64,000 nt of DNA from Closterium sp. NIES-65 (taxonomy: Eukaryota; Streptophyta; Zygnematophyceae; Desmidiales; Closteriaceae): positions 1 through 64,000 of the forward strand of contig CANXME010000232.1 of the NCBI GenBank assembly GCA_948144175.1, read 5' to 3'. The position numbers were made by a program, and so were the translations under genes. Positions 11,860-22,196 of this stretch are shown piece after piece (position 1 is the stretch's first letter; every line of letters begins with the position of its first letter). A model generated the notes under the pieces. That model was given only the letters and a program-made list of their open reading frames with translations, made no database searches and had not been told where the DNA came from.

Positions 11860-13573
11860 GATCCAACTATCGCCACCCAAATTCCACTCACCACAACAAC
11901 TGGGTCGGCCGACAAGACACTCGTCATTCTCAGTCTCAGCATCAAACACCTCGTCCTCCTACACAACATCAACATCAGCAAAATCAAGGACCTCAATCAG
12001 GAGCTCCTAGAAACATCATCGCAAATATGGCGATGCGACAACGTCGCACTGCTGAACTTGACGAAGAGAACGAGATCCAAGGAAGACTCCTTGAGCCAAA
12101 AGAGGGTTGGAATAATCCCCTCTCTAAAGATCACTACTACCCGTATGATGAAGACGAGCAGGATTGGAATCAGCCAATCACATTGCGGGAAAGCTCGCCA
12201 CATGACAACCAACTTTACGTACCGGTGGGATGGAAGTAAGACAAAGACCCCTTCTTCTACAGGCGCTACAAAACAACCCTGGTGACTCCGCGACTGGCGC
12301 TACTTTTGAGAAGAAACAACACTGACAACCACAACACCTGGTACCTGGACTGCTGCTGCAGACAGCACATGGTGGGATCCACGCGATACGTATCAAACCT
12401 GAGCCGCGCCCCCGCCACCTACGTCACGGTCGCCAACAATCATCAACTGCGTGCCAACGTGAAAGGCATTGTCGTCCTGCAAGCACGAGACAGCAACACA
12501 CACATCTCTTTTAACGACGTGCTTTACGTCCCGGATCTCCGCTTTAATCTCCTCTCGGTAGAGCAACTTCGCGACTGCGGTGTCATTCTCACCACGGACC
12601 TGGCCACACGTGACCTTATCCTCACCTACGCCCCCCTGGACACCCCTCCCAAATCATTCAAGTACCTCGGACGAGCCCGCCCAATTAACGGGATCTACGT
12701 CCTAGACTTCGACATACCATCCTGCCAAGCATTGTCCGACGAGCTCGTGGACCTCGTTCCTCTCGAGTTCGCCTACATAGACAAGAAAGCATGGGAGCAC
12801 CCAGACGAACGACTGTGGGTTCGCTGCAGCCCTCATCCCCGCGAGATCAACCTGCACGAGCCAGACATCAATGGTCTCTGCACCACCTGTCACACACCTA
12901 CGGCGAGCCGCACAAAGCAAGTCGAAAAGGAGTATGCGGCAATCCTGGAAGCTGAGAGTGCCGAGGCGGAACCAACAGGCATGGCTGCAGAAGAACTCGC
13001 TGTGTCGTCTTAGGGCATCTTCGGCGAGGCAAACGATGACTTCCGACATCAGCGAGTGGAGCGAACAGGGCCATACTCCGAAACGCTCCGGTTCGTCCTA
13101 GAAGCTAACACCAGCACCTTCGACGAAGACGGACGACCGCGCCCGTACACTCGCGAAATCTACCGCCGTGAAATTGATCCGGCTTGGAAGGACCCTAACG
13201 CAAAAGGAGAGCTGAGCGTCAAGGAAGAACAAGACAAGGCCCAGACAGAAAAGAAACAAAAGCTGTACGAACAGCGCGTTGCGGAAGGATGGGATGAGGA
13301 TTCAGCACGACGAGGCGCATGGGGGGATGAAGATTACGAACCAGAAGAAGACGCTACCTGGACATCCGCCACTAGAGCATGGGGAGCCAGCGCCAGCGAC
13401 ACGGTCACCACGGGAGGATGGGGAACAGCCGAACCCGACAAAGGGAGCTCACGCAAGAAGAACTGGAGGAAGCTGAACGGGAGATGAAAGCTGAGCACGG
13501 AGAAGAGTCACCCCGCGTCGTCATTCACCTCGGACGACCCCCACACACTCGTGAACCCCCTCGCTCACCTCAT
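11860..13573 (+). pseudogene. Element C: decayed gag-protease polyprotein of a third family
   Basis: One reading frame (frame of 11829) runs for about 1.6 kb with only two stops, TAA at 12237-12239 and TAG at 13011-13013. It starts with a Gln/His/Pro-rich Gag-like stretch, then an acidic Asp/Glu/Tyr segment. Near 12340-12560 comes a copia-type protease: WYLDCCCRQHM, where the usual Asp-Ser-Gly is Asp-Cys-Cys, followed by VLYVPDLRFNLLSVEQL, which is diagnostic of copia proteases. After it comes a short Cys/His patch (LCTTCHT), not the expected integrase. From 13056 a Glu/Lys/Trp-rich region follows that I cannot place; near 13430 the sense seems to shift frame into TQEELEEAEREMKAE. It is unlike families A and B. 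B6 is inserted in it and B3 truncates it. Confidence 0.6.
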
Positions 13574-14835
13574 CACTGACCACGCTGCGGCAGCTCACGA
13601 GCATAGAAGTAGTGAAGAGCAATGTGCTTCGTTCTGTGCTCCAATCTGTGCTCCTGACACAAGGCCAGCATGGCCTTGTTGTCTACGTACAGAACTGGAG
13701 GAGAACGAGGCGGCTCTCCTAGGTCACTCAGCAGGTAGGTGAGCCAGCGTAGCTCCTGTGCAGCCATGGCCCCCGCGTAGATCTCAGCCTAGCCGAGAAC
13801 AGAAGACGAGCGGGTAGACCGCCACGAAACAGAGCCGGAGCCAAGGCTGAAGGTGTAACCCTGTGACGACCGCTGCGTAGCCTGGTCGTCAGCCCAAGAA
13901 GCGTATGCGTGCCCAGTGAGGACCACTGGACTGCGCCCTCCAAGCACTAGCCCCATGCTCGACGTACTGCACAAGTAGCGCAACACCCTCTTCGCTGCAG
14001 CCATGTGCTCTGGTCGGTGTCTCCCAGGAGCAACATAGCGTGCAAGAATGCTAAGAGGGTATGCAAGGTCAGGTCGTGTGCAGGTCATCAGGTACATGAG
14101 GCAGCCAACAAGCTCTGGGTACGGGCCACTCGACTCTACGGACTCATCCGAAGGCAGAGCTGAGAGCGAGTGGCGAGTAGACAGAGGAGTGGCCTGAGGC
14201 GAGGAGTACGTGAAGCCGAAGCGCTGAAGGACCTGCTGCACCATGTGTGACTGAGTCAGGGTAATGGTGCGTTGTGCTCTATCCCGGGTGATCTGCAAGC
14301 CAAGGTAGCTGCGCAGTTCACCCAGGTCTGTGCACGTGTGTCTCTTCTGCAGCTCGGACTTCACGTGGGCGAGTCCAACAGTGTCAGCAGTGGCAAAGAC
14401 CAGGTCGTTGACGTACACGAGGATGTAGAATGGCGGCAAAGAGGTGTCGGTGCGCAGAAACAGCGACGGGTCGGCAGTAGAAGGAGCAAACCCAAGAGCC
14501 GCAAGTGTAGTCCTCAGTGTGTCGTGCCACTCACGGGGCGCCTGGCGGAGACCGTAGACTGGCCGCCGGAGGCTCCACTAGGTACAAGGAGGAAACGACC
14601 CAGTGAAGCCAGGTGGGCGGCGCAGCCAGATCTCCTCGTGCAGGCTGCCCTGCAGGAAAGCTGTGCTGAAGTCAAGAGAGTGAAGCTCGTAGTCGCGCTG
14701 AGCGGCTATGTGCAGCAGCACCCGAAGAGTGGTCATCTTCGGGGTGGGAGAGAAGGTATGAAAGTAGTCAACTCCCTGCCACTGTCTGAAGCCTCAAGCC
14801 ACGTAACGCGCCTTGAAGACAGGCGGAGAACCCGG
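13574..14835 (-). pseudogene. Family B reverse transcriptase/RNase H fragment B3
   Basis: Reverse-strand family B pol reads from RT (PFYILVYVNDLVFATADT near 14430) to RNase H, ending abruptly at 13574 within FYARELPQRGQ, with no LTR. The YVDD motif is YVND, so a catalytic aspartate is lost, and there are stops (for example near 13790 and 14579). The 5' side is cut at 14835 by the LTR of B2. CCCGG (14831-14835) should be B2's duplication, but the remaining part of B3 is not found in the window. Confidence 0.8.
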
Positions 14836-14963
14836 TGTCAGATATATATGACATAGCTATTGTAGGCTATAATGGGGTAGCACATATGGGGTACAGCTTT
14901 CTAGGGTTTGCATTTGTACCCAACTTTCACTTAGTCATTCTCATTCTCGTTCAACTTCTCTCA
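14836..14963 (+). repeat. 5' LTR of B2 (128 bp)
   Basis: It starts TGTCAGATATATATG and ends CTTCTCTCA, and is followed directly by the primer site. It contains the B core GGGGTACAGCTTTCTAGGG and TTGTACCCA. Confidence 0.85.
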
Positions 14964-14977
14964 TGGTATCGAGCAGG
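14964..14977 (+). promoter_or_regulatory. Primer binding site of B2
   Basis: TGGTATCGAGCAGG directly abuts the LTR. It resembles the initiator-Met site TGGTATCAGAGC with one base lost; B11 has the same form, while B8 has TGCTATCAGAGCAGG. Confidence 0.7.
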
Positions 14978-15975
14978 TTCCCCTGTGGGAACTGCGCTTA
15001 GGGCCCACCACTTTGATTTTTTTTTACTGCCCGAAGCGCGCTCATCCCGAGTCGCGCCTCGGGCTGTTAACTCGACGAGCCGCCCTAGCGGCCTTCCCTC
15101 CCCTAGCGGCCATGCCGCCCTACTGTCGCGGCCCCGCCGCCCCGCGTTCGCGGCCTCGCTGCCCTGCTTTACCGGCCCCGCCGCCCTGCTTTAGCGGCCC
15201 TGCCGCCCTACTGTCGCGGCCCCGCCGCCCCTGATTCGCGGCCCTGCCGCCCTACACTTCGCGGCCCCGCCGCCCTGCTTTAGCGGCCCCGCCGCCCTAC
15301 ACCTCGCGGCCCCGCTGCCCTACACCTCGTGGCCCCGCCGCCCTGCTTTAGCGGCCCCGCCGCCCTACACCTCGCGGCCCCGCCGCCCTACAACTCGCGG
15401 CCCCGCCGCCCTGCTTTAGCGGCCCCGCCGCTCTACACCTAGCGGCCCCGCCGCCCTACACTTCGCGGCCCCGCCGCCCTGCTTTAGCGGCCCCGCCGCC
15501 CTACACCTCGCGGCCCCGCCGCCCTGCTTTAGCGGCCCCGCCGCCCTACACCTCGCGGCCCCGCCGCCCTACACTTCTCGGCCCCGCCGCCCGACTCTAC
15601 TGACCCCGCCGCCCGTCTGCTGCGGCACTGCCACTCTCCTCTCCTGACCGCCACCCGAGCCGCCGACCGCAGCACCACCCTGCACCATGCACCCGAGCAG
15701 CTGACCGCCGCGCCGCCGAGTACCGGAGGAGCCGGGCTGCCCAACTGCAGAGCCGCCTGGCCGCCCACCAGCCGAGCCGCCGTTCAGCCGAGCCGCCCAG
15801 AAGCCGAGCCGCCCAGCAGCCAAGCGCCGAGCCGCCGAGCCGCCCAGCCGCCGAGCCGCCCAGCAGCCGAGCCGCCCTACTACCGAGCCGCCCGACCTGC
15901 CCTGTCCGGTGAGCGCAGCCCCACTGTCACTGCGTGCCCTTCCCCTACTGCTTGCACTGCTAGTCTATCGTCGTC
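14978..15975 (+). other. GC-rich untranslated leader of B2 with tandem repeats
   Basis: After the primer site come GGGCCC (15001-15006), a T-tract (about 15017-15025) and CTGCCC, a module also seen in B9 and B11. From about 15090 to 15600 there are tandem 22-23 bp units alternating GCCGCCCTGCTTTAGCGGCC and GCCGCCCTACACCTCGCGGC. From 15750 to 15900 there are shorter GCCGAGCCGCCCAGCA units. The frames through this repeat look artefactual; I see no gene before the gag ATG. Confidence 0.75.
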
Positions 15976-17529
15976 ATGGCTACCCCTAGTGTCCTCACTT
16001 TTGACGCTGAGGGTCGAGCCATTGACTTTGAGGTCTGGGTCGACGACCTGCAGCTGTTTTTACAGTGCGATAGGGCGGACGGTCTTTCTCTCTTTGACCT
16101 CACCTCTGGCGCCTCTCCTGCCCCTGCTACTGACGCTGACCCCACTGTTCGCTCTCAGTGGGCCACCCGCGATGCTGCTGCACGTCTTGCTGTGCGTCGC
16201 CACCTGCCTACCACTGAGCGCGCGCACTTTAGTCAGTACAAGAGTGCTCAGACCTTGTACGACGCTGTAGTTGCGCGCTACTCTTCTCCTGCCACTGCTG
16301 CACTGAGCCGCCTCATGCTACCGTACCTCTTTCGTGACCTTGCTGCCTTTCCCACAGTCGCCGACCTCATTACGCACCTCCGCACTAGTGACACTCGCTA
16401 CCGCGCCGCACTTCCTGCTGAGTTCTGCGCCAAGAACCCCCCCCCCCCCATGTACATCACTCTCTATTACATAGTCACACGCCTCCCTGACTCCCTTCGC
16501 GTAGTCAGGGACCACTTTCTCTCTGTCTGTCCCACCACTCTCACTGTTGACCTCCTCAAGAAGGCCCTCCTGGCGGCGGAGAAGAGCATCGTCGCTGTAG
16601 GAGCCTCTCGGGGTGACCCTCGCACCCCCATTTTTGAGGGGTGTTCTCCTTCCCCCCTGCTGCCCTCTGTTGCCTCTGCTGCTGCTGCCGACCTGCTTGG
16701 TCTTGAGTCAGTCGGCGCGGCGTCTGCCCCTAGCGGGAGACGCCGACCTGGCAAGGGCAAGGGGGGCAAGGGCGCGGGTGGAGCTGGCGGGGGCGGTGGA
16801 GGTGGCGGTGGAGGCGGCGGAGGGAGTGGGGGTGGCGGTGGGAGTGGTCGCGGGGGTGGTGGTGGTGGTGGCGGCAGCGGAGGCGGAGGTGGTGGCGGCG
16901 GCAGCGGTGGGAGCGGAGGCGGCGGTGGTGGCGGAGGTGGAGGCGGCGGTGGCGGAGGGGGTGGAGCTGGTCGAGGTGGTGCCCCGCAGCGGAGCGGCTC
17001 TGGTGGTGGTCAGCGCCAGCAGTAGCAGCAGCGTTCTCGGGACATCCCCCCGCCTCAGCAGCTCCGTGAGTGGTACGCGCAGCGTCAGCGTGGTGGGGGT
17101 TTTGGTCCGTGCACCTACGTCCTTCGTTCCGACGACCACGCGGGTGAGCAATGTGGGGGTGCCCACCCCACCCAGCGCTGCTTTGGCCGCCTGACGGACG
17201 CTTGGCGTCAGCAGTTCCCAGAGGCTAGTGAGATTCCCCGCTGGGGAGAGCTGTCTAGGGCTGGCGTAGCTATCTTTGATCTTGACTTTGATGCTATCCT
17301 TGCTGCCATGTATGCTGTGACTATTAGTGATGAGGGTGACTGTTACCGGTGTTTCCCACCCGACCCGGGCATTGGTACTGCTGCGCTAGGTGCTTGTGAG
17401 GCTGCTGCTCTAGGTGCCAGTGCGTTTGCGCTCTCAGGTACTGGTGAGGCTGCGCTCTCAGGTACTGCGTCGGCTTCGGCCTCCCTCACCTTCACACTTG
17501 ACTCAGGGGCTTCTCGCTCCTTCTTTTGA
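15976..17529 (+). pseudogene. Family B Gag of B2, with start of protease
   Basis: The ATG at 15976 opens a Gag-like protein with no membrane or signal features. Residues 1-230 resemble the copia Gag helical domain (for example RDAAARLAVRRHL and AQTLYDAVVARY). A glycine tract encoded by GGC/GGT/GGA repeats lies at about residues 255-340. A premature TAG at 17023-17025 replaces a CAG. The frame then continues with QQLREWYAQ and a Cys/His pattern C-X13-C-X3-H-X4-C starting at residue 379, a spacing unlike the usual C-X2-C-X4-H-X4-C knuckle. It reaches the protease motif LDSGASRSFF and a TGA at 17527. The loss of a short segment after that puts the rest of pol in another frame. Confidence 0.75.
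16745..17000 (+). repeat. Poly-glycine-coding repeat in gag
   Basis: A simple-sequence tract of GGC, GGT, GGA and AGC codons encodes a run of glycine with scattered serine. It is a low-complexity, strongly purine-biased region inside the Gag frame. Confidence 0.85.
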
Positions 17530-19391
17530 GACCGCACCACACTCACGCAGTCTCCCTGGCTGACCCCTCTGGGGGCCCTGTCCTCTCTCACTTCTCCACT
17601 GTCCTCCCGTGTCCGGCTGCCCCCTCGGGCACCCTGTCTGGTCTGTACCTCCCCTCGTTCTCGACGAACTTGGTGAGTGGTAAGGACCTGCAGGATACGG
17701 GGGTTCACCAGTTCACTCCTGCGAGTCAGCGGGTGACCCACTGCACGGACGCTCGGACAGGCCGACACCTGGCCACGTTTACACATCGACCGGGGTCGAG
17801 CCTGTACACACTGACCACTGCGTCTACTCCAGTCACTGCGTCTGGTCAGGTAGCTGCGTCGGGTCAGGTGTTTGCTGCCGCGTCCAGGTCTGGTCCTGAG
17901 TCTGCCCCCTGCTCGTGTCGCCTCCTGTCTCACGAGACTCTCCTGTGGCACCACCGTCTTGGCCACCCCTCCTTGCCTCGTCTTCGGGGCATGGCTTCCC
18001 GTGTCCTTGTCTCTCGTCTCCCCCGGTCTCTCCCTCCCCTTCCTTCGGGGCCAGGACCTTCCTGTGTCCCCTGTGTCGAGGGGCAGCTTAGGGCTGCCCC
18101 TCACTCCTCCCGGTTTCCCCCGACAGAGGCTCCTCTGCAGACGCTTCACATGGACGTGTGGGGCCCGGCCCGCGTCCGTGGACAGGGTCACGAGCGCTAC
18201 TTCCTGCTGGTGGTTGACGACCACTCGCGTTACACCACAGTCTTCCCCTTGTGCAGCAAGGGTGATGTCACTGAGGTGTTGACCGACTGGATCCGCGCTG
18301 CTCGTCTCCAGCTCAGGAGGAGCTTCGGCTCGGACTTTCCTGTCCTGCGTCTGCACTCTGACCGAGGTGGAGAGTTCTCATCTGGCCTTTTGCGAGCCTA
18401 CTGTCGTGCACGAGGCATCCGCCAGACCTTCACGCTTCCGGACTCTCCACAGCAAAATGGGATTGCTGAGCGCCACATTGGCATGGTCATGGACGTCGCT
18501 CGTACGTCCATGGTGCATGCGGCTGCCCCCCATTTTCTGTGGCCGTTTGCGGTTCGGTACGCGGCGCATCAGATCAACCTTCACCCCAGGGTCTCCAGGC
18601 CGGAGACCTCCCCAGCTCTGCTGTGGACGGGGAAGGTCGGCGATGCGTCTGCGTTCCGTGTCTGGGGATCTCGGGCGTTTGTCCGCGACTTGTCTGCGGA
18701 CAAGCTGTCCCCTCGTTCTGCTCCCTGTGTCTTCCTAGGCTTCCCCCCTGACGCCCCAGGGTGGCAGTTCTACCACCCCTCCTCTCGTCGTGTTCTGTCC
18801 TCCCAGGACGTCACGTTCGACGAGTCAGTCCCCTTCTACCGCCTCTTCCCCTACCGCACTCCTTCCCTCCCCCCGCCACCGCACTTCTTTGTGCCAGGTC
18901 CCCCCCAGGTAGACCCCCTTCCTCCTCAGGGTCCTGCCCCTTCAGGTGTGTCCCAGGTAGACGCAGTCGAGCCGGTCGAGGTTGCTGGTGACTCTGGTAC
19001 TGCTGCGGGTGTTGAGCCTGGGGGTGCTGACTCTGGGGGTGCTGCGCGCGTGGGTGCTGAGCCTGGGGGTGCTGAGCCTGGGGGTGCTGCGACTGGGGGT
19101 ACTGAGCCTGGGGGTGCTGAGCCTGGGAGTGCTGAGTCTGGGGGTGCTGAGCCTGGGGGTGCTAAGACTGGGGGTGCTGAGCCTGGGGGTGCCACGTCAG
19201 GAGCTGCTGAGCCAGGGGGTGCTGCTGAGCCTGGAGTTGCGGAGCCTACGGCCACTGGACCTCCCCTTCTGGCGTCTGGCGGTGCGGGGCCTGGAGGCTC
19301 TCCGGGTGCTTCGTCTCGGCGGGAGCCACTCTCTCCACAGGAGCTGCGCAAGTGGTTGGCTCGCCGCTGGAGGCGTACTGCTGGAGCTTGA
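17526..19391 (+). pseudogene. Family B protease remnant, integrase and linker of B2
   Basis: One 621-codon frame covers the C-terminal protease region (SLADPSGGPV, LPSFSTNLVSGKDLQD), the pre-integrase zinc segment (LLWHHRLGHPSLPRL, CVPCVEGQ) and the integrase core. The triad motifs are MDVWGPARV, LHSDRGGEF and NGIAERHIG, all intact. A conserved GWQFYHPSSRRVLSSQDVTF segment, a proline-rich stretch and the Gly-Gly-Ala-Glu-Pro linker follow. The frame closes at 19389. RT is not found downstream: the Ala/Gly linker runs into a second element's gag at about 19590. The ATG at 17526 is not a natural start; in an intact element this would be fused to Gag. Confidence 0.8.
18995..19240 (+). repeat. 15-bp coding tandem repeat in the B2 linker
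   Basis: About sixteen degenerate units of GCTGAGCCTGGGGGT encode (Ala-Glu-Pro-Gly-Gly)n between integrase and the Ala/Gly-rich region. Confidence 0.8.
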
Positions 19392-20134
19392 GCTTCTTCG
19401 GGTCCGCCTGGCGCTGGAGCTGCTGAGGGTGTTGGTGCTGAGACTGCTGCTGTCCTTCCTGGCGGTGGTCCTACTGTGGGTGCTGCAGGTGTTGCTGGAG
19501 GTTATGCTGCTGGAGGTGCTGTTGGCGCTGGTGCTGCCGCTGAGGGTTCCGGTGCTGTCCCTGCTGTGTCTGGAGTTGCCGCGCGGTACGCTAGTTGGGA
19601 TTGTGGCGGTGGCCGTCGTGGCTGTCGCCCTGGAGCTGGTCAGTCGGGAACGTCTGGCAGTGGCCAGATGCAGCTGCAGCGGCGTCCGCGCGAGCCACTT
19701 ACGCCCCAGCAGCTTCGTGAGTGGTACGCTCAGAGTAGAGGGTCTCAGATTACCGTTCGCTGCACCTACATCATTCGGACAGGTGATCGTGCTGGTCAGG
19801 CTTGCACGACGGTTGGTCACACACAGTCTCGCTCCTTCGCCCGTCTGAGCGACGCCTTGCGTACCGAGTTTGGCGACAAGGCTAAGCTCCCCACCTGGAT
19901 GGAGCTACTTAGGCAGAGGGTCGATATTTTTGCTCTTGACTATGATGCTATCCTCACTGCCATGCATGCATTGCCCACTAGTGTTGAGGGTGCCTTTTAC
20001 CTATGCGTACCGCCTGACCCAGGTATAGAGTCTGCTGCTCTAGGTGCTGGTGAGGCTGCTGCTCTAGGTGCTAGTGAGTCTGCTGCTCCAGGTACTGGTG
20101 AGTCTGCTCTCTCTGGTACTGCGCTGCTGCGGCC
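19392..20134 (+). pseudogene. Chimeric junction and gag C-terminus of B4
   Basis: Up to about 19590 the sequence matches the end of a B linker (GTACTGGTGCTGTCCCTGCTG-like, then GCCGCGCGG). From there it becomes Gag C-terminus: PLTPQQLREWYAQ, a cysteine pattern C-X13-C-X4-H with the last Cys changed to Ser, then ALDYDAILTAMHALP and PPDPGIESAALGAG. Thus a B2 integrase-linker is fused to the gag of a second element, with the 5' LTR and N-terminal gag of B4 lost. The Gag frame shifts relative to the protease near 20125. Confidence 0.7.
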
Positions 20135-21057
20135 TTGCATACTTTCACCCTTGACTCGGGTGCTTCCCGCTCCTTCTTTCACGACTGCACCACACTCTCG
20201 TCGCTCAGTCGGCCAGTGGCAGTCTCTCTGGGTGACCCCTCTGGGGGTCCAGTCTTTGCACACTCCTCCACGGTTCTGCCATGTCCGACGGTCCTGTCTG
20301 GCTCACTGTCTGGCCTCCACCTCCCCTCGTTCTCCACGAACTTGGTGAGTGGAGCTGACCTTTAGGACGCGTGGGTTGACCAGTTCACTCCTAGAGGTCA
20401 GTCGGTGACCCACTGTTCGTGTACTCGGACGGGCTGGCACCTGGCCACGTTCACTTGTCAGCCTGGGTCGAGCCTGTACTCCCTGACTACCGTGTCTCAT
20501 CCGGTTGCTGAGTCTAATAGCCGCGTCGGGTCAGGTGTTTGCTGCAGCGTCCCGGTCTCGTCCTGAGTCTGCCCCTTGGTCGTGTCGTCTCTTCTCTCAC
20601 CAGACTCTCCTCTGGCACCACCGCCTTGGTCACCCCTCCCTGCCTCGTCTCCGATTCATGGCCTCTCATTTCCTTGTCTCTGGTCTCCCCCGGTCCCTCC
20701 CTCCTCTTCCTCCGGTGCCTGCCCCTACCTACGTTCCCTGCGTCGAGGGGCGGCAGCGCGCCGCTCCTCACTCCTCCGAGTTTCCTCCGACAGAGGCTTC
20801 GCTGTAGACGCTTCACCTCGACGTGTGGAGCCCCGCCCGCGTCCGTGGACAGGGTCATGAGCGCTACTTTATGCTGGTCGTTGACGACTACTCGCGTTAC
20901 ACCACAGTCTTCCCCTTACGCCGCAAGGGTGAGGTCACTGAGGTGCTGATCGACTAGATCCGCGCTGCCCATCGTCAGCTCAGCGAGAGTTTTGACTCGG
21001 ACCTTCCTTCTCTGCGTGTGCACTCCGACAGAGGTGGAGAGTTTTCCTCCGACCTTC
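20135..21057 (+). pseudogene. Protease and N-terminal integrase of B4, left of A2
   Basis: The protease (FTLDSGASRSFFHDC, then LPSFSTNLVSGADL) ends at a TAG at 20363-20365 where B2 has CAG. The pre-integrase zinc region (LLWHHRLGHPSLPRL) and integrase (VHSDRGGEFSSDL) follow with frameshifts and a TGG-to-TAG change at 20955-20957. The frame is interrupted at 21057 by A2 and resumes at 27918. Confidence 0.8.
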
Positions 21058-22150
21058 TGTTGGGTGCAAATTCACATTGCACGACATCCTGCCGTCTGTT
21101 TGTACGAGTATGCGTGTGCGAATGCATTTGCGTGTGAATGGTATGTTTGTGTGTTTGTTTGCTTTCGCAATTTTCGCTTGAAGCATTTGCAGGTACTCGC
21201 AAAATGTGCGCTTCGGCATAACATTGTACGCGCTATGAACAGTACAAGCAGAAAGGACGAGCTCGCAAAGGAACCCAAGATGGAAGCTTTGCGGTTCAAC
21301 TTACTTGATTGCGCAGATTCAGTTCTATCCAACTCGAAATTGTACTGTTTTGTTTGGTTGACTATAGTGTAGCAGGGCAGGCACTATAGGGGTACAATTT
21401 AGGTGAAGGTTGGATGTTGTTTGTCTGTATCTGCATGCTACAGGGCCAGGGGAAACCAGCGGAACCAGCATTTGGCTGGTTGGGCAAAGACAAAACAGGT
21501 TCTGTTTTTAGGACCTGAACCTGGTTGTTGTTTCCCCAGGTTGGAAAAACAGAACCAGAGGTTGTTCACCAACCTATCACTTGCTATTTTGTCCAGCCAG
21601 GTTGGTTCTGTTGCTTGGAATTATTTGGGATCATCCCTGGTTGTTCCCAGGTTGATTCCCAAGGTCCTTGCTAGCTAGAGCTATTTATTCCTTCTCTGTT
21701 TGTACCTGAACATAGTAAAATTGATTCAAGCGAATTCCTTCCTTGCTGGAATTTCTTTTCTACGCGGTGCGACGGCGAAATGCTACCCGAGTCAACGCTA
21801 GTACGCTAGCACTCCAACGCTAGGCTAACGCTGTCCGAGCCATAACTTCGTAATGGCAGAACTTTTCGCGAGGCAACTTGGCTTATTTTAAAGCTCTTAG
21901 AGTGAGCTTCGATATAGGAAATTCTCAGCTTAATCCGATCGACGGTCTGCACGATACGCTGCGCGACGTTCAAGGTACTCTTGCTGTTTTGACTAAGTCC
22001 CTCTTGATCCCTCTCTCTACAAACTCGGACCCGAGGATAGGGGCTGGTCTTGTACCAGGCACCCAAGGACCCTTGGAGGTGACCCCGAGGAGAGGTTTTA
22101 AGTGTGATAAAGTCTTAATAGCTTGAGTTTATTAGGCCCTTACACCAACA
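21058..22150 (+). repeat. 5' LTR of A2
   Basis: This is a 1093-bp LTR, TGTTGGG...ACCAACA. It includes a region at about 21440-21660 dense in CCAGGTT, AACCAG and GGTTCTGTT phrases in both orientations, a plausible cis-regulatory cluster. I see no clearly assignable TATA box; TATTTATT near 21681 is one candidate. Confidence 0.95.
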
Positions 22151-22153
22151 AGC

Positions 22154-22165
22154 TGGTATCAGAGC
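22154..22165 (+). promoter_or_regulatory. Primer binding site of A2
   Basis: TGGTATCAGAGC lies three bases after the LTR and is complementary to the 3' end of initiator methionine tRNA. Confidence 0.88.
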
Positions 22166-22196
22166 TGCGTTATAGTGATCCTCGATATAGGTAGCT

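Noticed and set aside
15090..15600. Regular repeats resembling a CRISPR array, also at 63105-63700
   Set aside because: Units are contiguous with no unique spacers; they are GC-rich tandem repeats in a eukaryotic retroelement leader.
21403..22126. Repeated 82-, 86- and 91-codon frames inside every family A LTR, on both strands
   Set aside because: They recur only because the LTRs are nearly identical; overlapping frames on both strands and no coding features argue against genes.
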